Shown piece after piece: positions 24,409 to 34,476 of a stretch of 64,000 nt of DNA (position 1 is its first letter; each line of letters opens with the position of its first letter). Both the position numbers and the translations under genes were made by a program. A model generated the notes under the pieces. It was not told the origin of the DNA, made no database searches, and saw only the letters and a list, made by a program, of their open reading frames with translations. This stretch comes from an uncultured Acidobacteriota bacterium (GTDB lineage Bacteria; Acidobacteriota; Terriglobia; Terriglobales; Acidobacteriaceae): the NCBI GenBank assembly GCA_903832055.1, contig CAILAC010000012.1, positions 272,991 to 336,990 of the forward strand, given 5' to 3'.

Positions 24409-25344
24409 TCAGCTATTCTCCGCGGTGATGCGCATGCTGATGTCGGCGGCTTTGGCGGAGTGGGTGAGCGCTCCTACAGAGATGAAATCGACGCCGGTAA
24501 GGGCGTAGGCGCGGATGTTTTCGAGGACGATGCCGCCGGAGGCTTCGGTGGGGATGAAGCGCTTTTTTGCGCCTTCGCGGGTGGGATGGGCGACTTCCCG
24601 TTCCGCCTCGGCCTGCTTGATGCGGGTGACGGCGGCGGCGACCTGGTCGGGGGTCATGTTGTCGAGCAGGAGAGCTTCAGCGCCGTATTTGAGGGCGTCT
24701 TCGAGCTCAGCCGTGGTGCGCACCTCGATCTGGACGCGCTGGCCGGGCTTGCGGCCGGTGAGGGCTTTGCCGAGCACCTGTTTGACGCCGCCGCCGAGGG
24801 AGATGTGGTTGTTTTTGATGAGGATACCGTCGGAGAGGTCGAGGCGGTGGTTGGTGCCGCCGCCGCAGGTGACCGCGTATTTATCGAGTGCGCGCAGGCC
24901 GGGAACGGTCTTGCGGGTGTCGAGCACGTGGGCTTTCGTGCCTGCGAGTGCATCTGCGAAGCTCCGGGTCAATGTCGCGATGCCGCTCATGTGCTGCATG
25001 AGGTTGAGGATGACGCGTTCGCAGCTGAGCAGGGCGCGGGCGTTGTGGCGGATGACGGCGAGAGCCTGACCGTCATGGACGCGGACGCCGTCGAAGACTT
25101 CAGGGTGGCTGATGACTTCAAAACGAGTCTGGGCGGGGCCGCGCGCGTCGAGGTGGCTGAAGATTTCAAAGATGCGAGGGATGCAGCCGAGGCCGGAGAC
25201 GACCATCTCCTGGCGTGCGAGGACGGTGGCGGTGGCGCGCAGGTCGGGGTCAATCGTGAGATTGGTGGTCGAGTCGCTGGCGGCTTTGTCTTCGATGAGG
25301 GCCTGTTCGAGCAGGGCGTCGATGCGGCGGTTTTTCCAGTCCAT
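24409..25344 (-). CDS. nadC: Nicotinate-nucleotide pyrophosphorylase (carboxylating)
   Basis: A 311-residue enzyme that converts quinolinate and PRPP to nicotinate mononucleotide in de novo NAD synthesis. Family motifs are ERVILNLMQHMSGIATLT, DTRKTVPGLRALDKYAV, GGGTNHRLDLSDGILIKNNH and EASGGIVLENIRAYA, in order. The length is slightly above the usual 280-300 residues because of a helical insertion rich in Lys/Arg (VAHPTREGAKKRFI). It is the first gene of the nadC-birA-coaX cluster. A hairpin at 25371-25396 separates it from valS. Confidence 0.96.
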   Translation of the reverse strand: MDWKNRRIDALLEQALIEDKAASDSTTNLTIDPDLRATATVLARQEMVVSGLGCIPRIFEIFSHLDARGPAQTRFEVISHPEVFDGVRVHDGQALAVIRHNARALLSCERVILNLMQHMSGIATLTRSFADALAGTKAHVLDTRKTVPGLRALDKYAVTCGGGTNHRLDLSDGILIKNNHISLGGGVKQVLGKALTGRKPGQRVQIEVRTTAELEDALKYGAEALLLDNMTPDQVAAAVTRIKQAEAEREVAHPTREGAKKRFIPTEASGGIVLENIRAYALTGVDFISVGALTHSAKAADISMRITAENS

Positions 25345-25370
25345 TTTGCAAACCAGGGAATAGGGATTAG

Positions 25371-25396
25371 GGAACAGGGAATAGCCGCCCTGTTCC
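25371..25396 (-). terminator. Hairpin between valS and nadC, possible terminator
   Basis: A perfect 9-bp inverted repeat, GGAACAGGG (25371-25379) and CCCTGTTCC (25388-25396), with an 8-nt loop, just beyond the valS stop on the minus strand. The transcript continues as CTAATCCCTATTCCC rather than a T-run, so intrinsic termination would be weak. The surrounding short repeats (AGGGAATAGGG type) could have produced the stem by slippage. Confidence 0.4.
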
Positions 25397-25405
25397 GATT
25401 TCAGT

Positions 25406-28348
25406 TTACTCTGCAGGCAGAGCGGCTAAGGCTGCCTGTGCTTTGGTAAGGAGCTGGCGGTTTTCGCTCTCCTGCTTTTTGAGGCCCTCGACGATGGCGG
25501 CGGGGGCTTTGGCGAGGAAGGCTTCGTTGCCGAGCTGGCGTTCTGCGGAGGCGAGGCCTTTTTCGAGTTTGGCAATTTCTTTGGTGAGGCGTTCGCGCTC
25601 GGCGGGGATGTCGATGGTGCGCTCATAAGAGAGCACGACTTCAAAGTTGGGCTGTTGAATTAAGTTACCCAAATTCAAGAGACGTATTCTTGCCTCCTCG
25701 TCTATTTCGCCGAACTGGATTTCCGAGACGCTCGTGAGCTTTCGAATGACGTCAACATTCTGCTGAAAGGTTGCTCGAACGTCATTACGGCCTTCGCTTG
25801 GGATTATAGTGATGGGGATAAATTCCTTTTGAGGAACATCGGCCCTCTGCCGCCAATTCCGCACCACATTTACCAGATTTTGAAGGTGAAACATGCCTTC
25901 GTAAACACCGTCTGTTTCAGCCTTCTGGTCAATGCGAATTGCTAACTCTCTTTCAATTGCCGGATAGCTGGCCAATGCAATTGAACGAGAGGGGGGATTA
26001 CCGTCGTAAACTGCATGCCAAATCTCTTCCGTGAGGAAGGGCATGAAAGGAGATAGGAGACGGAGAGACGACTCAAAAACGCTCAGCAGTGTGGTAAGTG
26101 CCGCACCGACCGTTGCCTTGTCTGCCGTTTCAGAGAAATCGAGATGGGGTTTGACTATCTCTAGATACCAATCGCAAAACAATCCCCAGAAGAATTGGTA
26201 AATATTGCTGGCTGCATTGTCATATCGATAGTCCGCCAAATCTTCATTGACTAGCATTGCGGTTCTGTTGAATTGAGCCACGATCCAGCGGGCTTCCAGA
26301 GGGTCGGTCTCGGCGGCGGTCGGCATGCCGCCGAGGGCGGCGGGATCGACGTGAATGCCGATTTCGGCGGCGCGGTCGACGTTCATGAAAAGGAAGCGGG
26401 CGGCGTTCCAGATTTTGTTGGCAAACGCGCGGTAGCCTTCGGTTCTGGCTTCGTTGAAGGCGATGTCGGTGCCTGGCGATGCCATTGAGGCGAGCGTGAA
26501 GCGAACCGCATCCGTCCCGTATTTCTTGACGATTTCAATGGGATCGATGACGTTGCCCTTGGTTTTGGACATCTTTTCGCGGTTGGCGTCGCGGACCAGG
26601 GCGTGGATGTAGACCTCGCGGAATGGTACGGACTCGGCGAGCGGGCGCGGCGAGCCATCCGGCATGGGCACATCTGCCGCGAACCAGCAGCCCATCATGA
26701 TCATGCGGGCGACCCAGAAGAAGAGGATGTCGAAGCCGGTGACGAGCAGGCTGGTGGGGTAGAAAGTGGTGAAGTCGGGAGAAACCCCGGCACCCGCATT
26801 TTTCAAAAAGGGCCAGCCGAAGACACTGACGGGCAGCAGGCCGGAGGAGAACCAGGTGTCGAGGACGTCGGTTTCCTGGGTGATTTCACCGCTCTGGCAG
26901 TGGGAGCAGCGCGTCGGATCAGACTTCGCACCGGGCTCTGGCACGGTGATCTGGTGGCAGATTTCGCAGTGCCAGGCGGGGATGCGGTGGCCCCACCAGA
27001 GTTGGCGAGAGATGCACCAGTCGTGGATGTTTTCCATCCAGTTGAGGTAGGTCTTTTTGTAGTTGTCGGGCGTGAAGCGGACGTGGCCCTCTTCAACGGC
27101 CTGGATAGCACGGGCCGCGATGGAGGAACCAAACCCGGAGGGTGTCTTGTTGACAGCAATGAACCATTGCGTCGAGAGGCGCGGCTCGATTACGTCTTTG
27201 CTGCGGTCGCAGCGGCCGACGGAGAGCTTATGGTCGTGGATGGTGCCGAGAAGGCCGAGGGCTTCGAGGTCTTCAAGGACGCGCTTGCGGGCGGCGTAGC
27301 GCTCGAGGCCGGCGTAGGGGCCGCCGTTCGCGTTGATGTGGGCGCGGTCGTCCATCACGTTGATTGAGGGCAGGTTGTGGCGCTGGCCCAGGGCGAAGTC
27401 GTTGGGGTCGTGGGCAGGCGTGATCTTGACCGCGCCGGTGCCAAAGTCGCGGCTGACCCAGGGGTCAAGGACGATGGGGATTTCGCGATTGAGCAGTGGC
27501 AGCAGGAGCTTTTTGCCGTGGAGGTGCAGGTAGCGCTCGTCCTCGGGGTGGATGGCTACGGCGACGTCGCCGAGCATGGTTTCGGGGCGCGTGGTGGCGA
27601 TTGTGAGCCACCCCAACGACGAAGACCTGTCGTTGGGGGCCCCGGATAGCTCGCCCTCAGAGCCTACGACGGGGTAGCGAATCTCCCAGAGCTTGCCGAG
27701 GGTCTCTTCGTGGACGACCTCGAGGTCGCTGACGGCGGTCTGGCAACTGGGGCACCAGTTCACGACATAGGCACCGCGGTAGATGAGGCCCTGCGCGTAG
27801 AGGCGGGTGAAGGCTTCGCGGACGGCGATGGAGAGGTCGGCGTCCATGGTGAAGTATTCGCGGGACCAGTCGACGGAGGCGCCGAGGCGCTTCATCTGGT
27901 CGAGGATAGCTTTGCCGTATTGGTCGCGCCACTGCCACACGCGAGCTTCGAAGGCCTGGCGACCGAGGGCCTGGCGCGAGGTGCCTTCGGAGGCGAGCTG
28001 GCGCTCGACCATCATCTGCGTGGCGATGCCGGCGTGGTCGGTGCCGGGGACCCAGAGGGTTTTGTCGGCAGTTCCAGCACTGCGCATGCGGTGCCAGCGA
28101 GTGAGGATGTCCATCTCGGTCTGGTTGAGCATGTGGCCCATGTGCAGGCGGCCGGTGACGTTGGGGGGCGGCAGCAGAATCGTGAAGGCCTGCGCGGCGG
28201 GCGAATCGCCTTCGGCAGGCTTCGAGCCGGTTTCCGTAGGTGTGGCTTGGGCGAAGAGGTTTTCGCGGACCCAGTATTCGGCCCATTTATCTTCAATGGC
28301 GGCGGGGTCGTAGGCTTTGGGGAGGTCCATTTTGGAAAGCTGGGGCAT
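25406..28348 (-). CDS. valS: Valine--tRNA ligase
   Basis: A 980-residue class Ia aminoacyl-tRNA synthetase. Motifs in order: the HIGH-type HMGH (69-72), NWCPSC (zinc-finger-like), the editing-domain core ATTRPETML (from residue 251), and KMSKT (592-596). The anticodon-binding domain follows, and the C-terminal coiled coil (KEIAKLEKGLASAERQL) closes the protein. Two oddities: residues about 235-248, just before TTRPET, are encoded by a palindromic repeat (27611-27638), and the segment for residues about 689-903 is far AT-richer than the rest. Despite these the frame is intact and all catalytic motifs are present, so the enzyme should be functional. An internal Met at residue 7 is an alternative start. 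Confidence 0.97.
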   Translation of the reverse strand: MPQLSKMDLPKAYDPAAIEDKWAEYWVRENLFAQATPTETGSKPAEGDSPAAQAFTILLPPPNVTGRLHMGHMLNQTEMDILTRWHRMRSAGTADKTLWVPGTDHAGIATQMMVERQLASEGTSRQALGRQAFEARVWQWRDQYGKAILDQMKRLGASVDWSREYFTMDADLSIAVREAFTRLYAQGLIYRGAYVVNWCPSCQTAVSDLEVVHEETLGKLWEIRYPVVGSEGELSGAPNDRSSSLGWLTIATTRPETMLGDVAVAIHPEDERYLHLHGKKLLLPLLNREIPIVLDPWVSRDFGTGAVKITPAHDPNDFALGQRHNLPSINVMDDRAHINANGGPYAGLERYAARKRVLEDLEALGLLGTIHDHKLSVGRCDRSKDVIEPRLSTQWFIAVNKTPSGFGSSIAARAIQAVEEGHVRFTPDNYKKTYLNWMENIHDWCISRQLWWGHRIPAWHCEICHQITVPEPGAKSDPTRCSHCQSGEITQETDVLDTWFSSGLLPVSVFGWPFLKNAGAGVSPDFTTFYPTSLLVTGFDILFFWVARMIMMGCWFAADVPMPDGSPRPLAESVPFREVYIHALVRDANREKMSKTKGNVIDPIEIVKKYGTDAVRFTLASMASPGTDIAFNEARTEGYRAFANKIWNAARFLFMNVDRAAEIGIHVDPAALGGMPTAAETDPLEARWIVAQFNRTAMLVNEDLADYRYDNAASNIYQFFWGLFCDWYLEIVKPHLDFSETADKATVGAALTTLLSVFESSLRLLSPFMPFLTEEIWHAVYDGNPPSRSIALASYPAIERELAIRIDQKAETDGVYEGMFHLQNLVNVVRNWRQRADVPQKEFIPITIIPSEGRNDVRATFQQNVDVIRKLTSVSEIQFGEIDEEARIRLLNLGNLIQQPNFEVVLSYERTIDIPAERERLTKEIAKLEKGLASAERQLGNEAFLAKAPAAIVEGLKKQESENRQLLTKAQAALAALPAE
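27611..27638. repeat. Palindromic repeat element, copy C, inside valS
   Basis: A perfect 10-bp inverted repeat, CCCCAACGAC (27611-27620) and GTCGTTGGGG (27629-27638), with an 8-nt loop. The right side continues as GCCCCGG and the left is preceded by CCA, resembling the flanks of copies A and B. It is read in frame by valS on the minus strand and adds about 14 residues (GAPNDRSSSLGWL region) that ordinary ValRS proteins lack at this place. Confidence 0.7.
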
Positions 28349-28462
28349 GGGGTCTGGTCTTCGATTTCGGCGGGCCGGATTTGTTGCGAAACGGCCGGAA
28401 TTCAGGCGGTTTTTCGCATCGGGGCCAACCCCTCACGATAGCACAGGGGCGAGATTTCAGCG

Positions 28463-28861
28463 CTACGGCGTGATCAGGGGCACGGATGGGAAATAGGTCC
28501 GGTAGCGGCTGTCATCACGGGTAAGAATTGGGCAAGCCAGGACTGAGGCGTGAGCTCCGATAAAGAAGTCGCCCAGAACGCTGGTCCTGGTTCCGCCCTT
28601 TTTGCGGTAGAGGAGGAAGGCTTTGCCGGCGAGGAATGCAGCTTCATTGGGGATTTCGAGGAGCGAGATTCCTAAATCGGTCAGGGCCTTCTCAACAACT
28701 AGATGAGAAGGAAAGCGCACCGAGGCTTCTGCGAAGACAACCGTGTTGATAGCAAGTTCATCCGTGGCGGCCAGGATTTGGAGGGCCTTGGTCGATCCGG
28801 GAGCCCAATGAGGGTCGTTTTGCCAGATGTCCAACAGGATATTGCTATCGATGAGGACCAC
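28463..28861 (-). CDS. PIN-domain toxin (VapC-like)
   Basis: A 132-residue PIN-domain protein, the usual size for VapC toxins, which cleave tRNA or rRNA. Acidic metal-binding positions are visible: D in MVLIDSNILLDIW, E in VVFAEASVRF, D in LGDFFIGAHA, and D in TRDDSRY. The GTG start at 28861 overlaps the TAG stop of the upstream AbrB-type gene, the arrangement expected for a type II toxin-antitoxin pair with the antitoxin first. The pair sits between valS and an AT-rich stretch, in an accessory position. Confidence 0.88.
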   Translation of the reverse strand: MVLIDSNILLDIWQNDPHWAPGSTKALQILAATDELAINTVVFAEASVRFPSHLVVEKALTDLGISLLEIPNEAAFLAGKAFLLYRKKGGTRTSVLGDFFIGAHASVLACPILTRDDSRYRTYFPSVPLITP

Positions 28862-29103
28862 TAGTCTTCGCCACGGAGCAGGTTCATTAACGCGTCTGTT
28901 CCACCTGGATATGCGGGAAGGATGCCGCGCGCTTTCTTGAAGCGATCCGGATCAGCGTTCTTGGCGATTCTTTCGGGGCGAAGAATCAACTCGCCCTTTT
29001 CGTTGGCATCCAGGACCAATTTGCTGCCCGGCACCAATCCGAGAACCTCCCGGACATGTTCGTCCAAGCTAATCTGACCTTTTTCATCGACGGTAAGGGT
29101 CAT
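28861..29103 (-). CDS. AbrB/MazE-like antitoxin
   Basis: An 80-residue protein starting MTLTVDEKGQISLDEHVREVL, the swapped-hairpin AbrB/SpoVT fold (consensus: a strand, KGQI, then a helix with LGL.PG..L). The C-terminal half (AKNADPDRFKKARGILP) is the flexible toxin-binding tail. It should bind its own promoter and neutralise the downstream PIN protein. The frame is open to 29295, but ATG 29103 marks the beginning of the family homology and the upstream residues look non-coding. Confidence 0.87.
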   Translation of the reverse strand: MTLTVDEKGQISLDEHVREVLGLVPGSKLVLDANEKGELILRPERIAKNADPDRFKKARGILPAYPGGTDALMNLLRGED

Positions 29104-29598
29104 GGGTTGGCTCCGGTGCTCTGACTGGTCTGATTGTAATACTGATTGGAAATGGCAGATGGCGCAATCAGCGAATTGACCATCTCTCTGGCGTAAGGTC
29201 GCGGAAGTTGAGTTCAGCGATGACAAGGGGCGGACGGACGGGACCGCTGCGCTGACGCAGAGCGATTCGGTGTGCTTGCATCCTGCGCCGCTCAAAGTGG
29301 TCGCATGACGCGGACTCTACGCTCCCAGTTCTCAAAGTCGAGACCTTGGGCGCCCGGCACACGCCTCTAGTCAGATAAGCATTTCGTTACGCAGCACTCT
29401 ATAGGGGTTCGTATGGGTGACATTACGAAACTCCTACGCGCGCGTGTACGCGCCTCCCACGACGCTTGTATAACGTGTGCTATCGGAATCCTCTACGCGG
29501 GCGTACGTAATACGCGTATAAGACATTTAAAATAAACAACTTAACTCATTGACAAGTGCTTCGATTCCGGCTATTTTGAGTTCAGTTTGGAGGCCCTA
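29104..29598. other. 495-bp AT-richer intergenic region with clustered TACGCG motifs
   Basis: It holds the upstream regions of the antitoxin (minus strand) and of the orphan gene (plus strand). No supported gene is seen in it. Four copies of TACGCG occur within 82 bp (29435, 29447, 29494, 29511), with the perfect palindrome ATACGCGTAT at 29510-29519 and CGTACG next to it. These alternating purine-pyrimidine stretches could bind a regulator or adopt unusual DNA structure. A consensus promoter follows at 29549-29577. Confidence 0.6.
29549..29577 (+). promoter_or_regulatory. Sigma-70-type promoter of the orphan gene
   Basis: TTGACA (29549-29554) is followed after exactly 17 bp by TATTTT (29572-29577). 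The expected start of transcription near 29584 lies just before TTTGGAGG and ATG 29599, giving a leader of about 15 nt. The match to the consensus -35 box is exact, which is rare in this GC-rich sequence. Confidence 0.65.
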
Positions 29599-30147
29599 AT
29601 GGCACACGAGAATCTACTTGCAACGATCGAAGCAATCCGCAATTCCAATCCTGACCGATGGAATAAAACGCCCTATCAAAATGAACGGGAGCTTTGGGGA
29701 TGGCACTTTGCGTTTCCTTACTACGGCTCGTGGCACTTTGTTTCGATTCACAACTTACCCGCTGCTCTGCCGCGTCCAGAGTTGATTGCGAACGCCATCG
29801 AGGGAATCGACGTCATCCTCGATGAGAAGTGGGGTATCTATGGAAATAAAAAGGGCATTCTGGGATATTACGCAACGGCGCGAAGCACTCGCGCCCTCGA
29901 TGGAAGCGACAATCATTGGTTCATGATTGGGCGCTCTTTTAGAAAGAACATTGAGTCTGCTCAAACCGAAGTTCGATCACTCTTACTTCAAAAAAGTTTC
30001 CTCAAACCGGAAGAAACAGACATTCTTCAGTACCTGTCCAGGAGGACAGACAAGCATTCGAATGACAGCAATCCATTTTTGCCGGGTTACCATCGCCGCG
30101 AGAACATTGCAGAGACCATTGCAAAGCAGACTGTGCGTCAATACTGA
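29599..30147 (+). CDS. Orphan hypothetical protein in AT-rich island
   Basis: An unrecognised 182-residue protein without signal peptide or membrane segment. The N-terminal third is unusually aromatic (ELWGWHFAFPYYGSWHFVS). The middle has mixed strands (IEGIDVILDEKWGIYGNKKG), and the C-terminal third is helical and charged. ATG 29599, preceded by TTTGGAGG, is better than the in-frame TTG 29587. By hand count the block 29941-30000 is 22/60 G+C (37%), against about 70% in neighbouring housekeeping genes, so recent acquisition is likely. It stands between a toxin-antitoxin pair and acnA. A defence or mobile-element origin is conceivable but not shown. Confidence 0.75.
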   Translation: MAHENLLATIEAIRNSNPDRWNKTPYQNERELWGWHFAFPYYGSWHFVSIHNLPAALPRPELIANAIEGIDVILDEKWGIYGNKKGILGYYATARSTRALDGSDNHWFMIGRSFRKNIESAQTEVRSLLLQKSFLKPEETDILQYLSRRTDKHSNDSNPFLPGYHRRENIAETIAKQTVRQY

Positions 30148-30179
30148 AGCCCAGTCTGCCCATGGTTAGGCCGCATTAT

Positions 30180-32951
<2,772 letters not shown>

Positions 32952-33142
32952 TGCAGAAGGCCTTTCTTATTTTTGAGAACTGGGAATCACGGTGAATGCG
33001 TGGGGGCGTCTCGATGGAATGCCATCGGGCACAGCGCGCACTTTGAGAATTACTCGACCGCTCAATTTTAAGGCATTTGGGCGCTGTGCGAGTCTCGATG
33101 CGAGGCGGCAGGCGCGATTCGCGGCGCAGACAAGCGGGCGGA

Positions 33143-33190
33143 CCGCACGCACCTCGTGCCGTCTGACACGGTCTGACGAGGTGCGTGCGG
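33143..33190. repeat. Large perfect inverted repeat upstream of acnA
   Basis: Arms CCGCACGCACCTCGT (33143-33157) and ACGAGGTGCGTGCGG (33176-33190) are 15 bp and fully complementary. The 18-nt loop itself contains CCGT and ACGG, which can pair. On the minus strand it follows the TonB-like gene (stop at 33213) and precedes acnA, so it could terminate the former. There is no T-run, and the flank GGGGCCCTGGGTGCC makes a repeat element another option. Confidence 0.5.
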
Positions 33191-33212
33191 GGGCCCTGGG
33201 TGCCTGGAGTGA

Positions 33213-34367
33213 CTATTTCGCCGGAGCTGCCGCGGCGGCGGGGGCTGGCGGCGGGGGTGGCTGGGAGCCATACCCGATCTGGCCCTTGAAGGGCTTGCCG
33301 TCGTAGACGTAGATGAGGCTGTCAGAGACATCGACTGCCTCGCCATCGACTTTGAAAGGCTCGAATTTGTAGCCAGTGAAACAGTCTGCGGTCGATTGGC
33401 CGAGGTCCCAGGGGCCCATGGGCATTCCGTTGGCTTTGACACTGCCGTCTTTACGGATGATGACGGGCACAAAGACTGGGCCGTGCTCCTGATTTTGGAG
33501 GGCAGACATGGGAATGGGGCAGGCTGCTGTGCGGACGGGCACCAGCGGCGGGTCTGAGGCCAGATGAACGTAGGGCAGCGGTACGGCGTTTGATGGCGGC
33601 GTGAGACCTGCCTGATCGGCTGCGGCGAGAGGCTCAAGCAGGGTGATCTGTGCCGAGGCAACCAGCTTGCCGCGCACGGCTACATCCATTTTTGTGTCAA
33701 CGGTGTGGGTTCCCAGCGGTTTGAACTCGCTGTAAGTGACCAGCGTGTCGGTGGTGAGCAGGTAGTGGAGGCTGGAGTCCTTCACATCAAAACAGTAGCG
33801 GGGAAAGATGGAATCGGGAGCAACCTTGGGAAAGTAGCGCTCGGGTGCTTCGATGTTGACGCAGTTGAGCACCAGCCCTGAGAAGGTGCCGGCGGTGCCA
33901 TCCATCGTAAATTCCGGTTTGAAATTCGCAGCCTGTGAGAGCGGATTGGTCAGGGCGTTAGCGATGCGCTGGTCGAGCTGGCCGTAATCGACGCGATTGT
34001 CATCGTTGGCCTTGGATTTGAACTGCTTGGTGTGGCTCACGCTCCATTCGGTGCCTGAGACTTTCTTTTCTGTGTAGTTGCGTCGCCAGACCCAGGGCGC
34101 GCTCCACCATTGCTCAAGAACGCCGGTCTCATAGGCGACACCCTTGGGATCAAAGAGGCTGTAGTTGGCCTTGATGTGCCAGGGTTGGGCATCGGGGGCG
34201 GAGAAGCCAGCGGCCTTGATGCCCTTTTCAAGAATGGCGTGAGCCTGTGCATTGATGCTGGGCTTGGCGGGTGCGGCAGTTTGGGCTGGAGACAAGGCAC
34301 TGCCCACGATGGCACATGCTGCGGTAAAGACGATGAATAGGCGAGAACGAAAATAGGGGTGAGTCAT
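33213..34367 (-). CDS. Exported protein with TonB-C-like domain
   Basis: A 384-residue protein with a Sec signal peptide (MTHPYFRSRLFIVFTAACAI, ending near SPAQT). The first 220 mature residues are strand-rich, with tryptophans (QPWHIKANYSLF, LEQWWSAPWVWRRN), similar to beta-barrel lipid-binding-type domains. Residues about 290-370 resemble the TonB C-terminal fold (FVPVIIRKDGSVKANG, then YKFEPFKVDGEAVDV). A Pro/Ala-rich tail closes it. Unlike true TonB it has no proline-rich periplasm-spanning stalk between anchor and domain, so energy transduction is doubtful. The next gene upstream also encodes a TonB-like protein. Confidence 0.75.
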   Translation of the reverse strand: MTHPYFRSRLFIVFTAACAIVGSALSPAQTAAPAKPSINAQAHAILEKGIKAAGFSAPDAQPWHIKANYSLFDPKGVAYETGVLEQWWSAPWVWRRNYTEKKVSGTEWSVSHTKQFKSKANDDNRVDYGQLDQRIANALTNPLSQAANFKPEFTMDGTAGTFSGLVLNCVNIEAPERYFPKVAPDSIFPRYCFDVKDSSLHYLLTTDTLVTYSEFKPLGTHTVDTKMDVAVRGKLVASAQITLLEPLAAADQAGLTPPSNAVPLPYVHLASDPPLVPVRTAACPIPMSALQNQEHGPVFVPVIIRKDGSVKANGMPMGPWDLGQSTADCFTGYKFEPFKVDGEAVDVSDSLIYVYDGKPFKGQIGYGSQPPPPPAPAAAAAPAK

Positions 34368-34476
34368 CGGTTGCTCCTGACAGGCGCAAGCAGTTTATAC
34401 CAACCAGGGTCAGGTGCGCAGCGATGGAGGCATCGAAGCATATCGATTTACCTCAGGCATTCAGCATCAAAGCGCC

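Noticed and set aside
29104-29598. tRNA gene or tRNA-flanked attachment site in the accessory island
   Set aside because: I looked for a T-loop (GGTTCRANNCC) and cloverleaf pairing in both strands and found none; no integrase gene is nearby.
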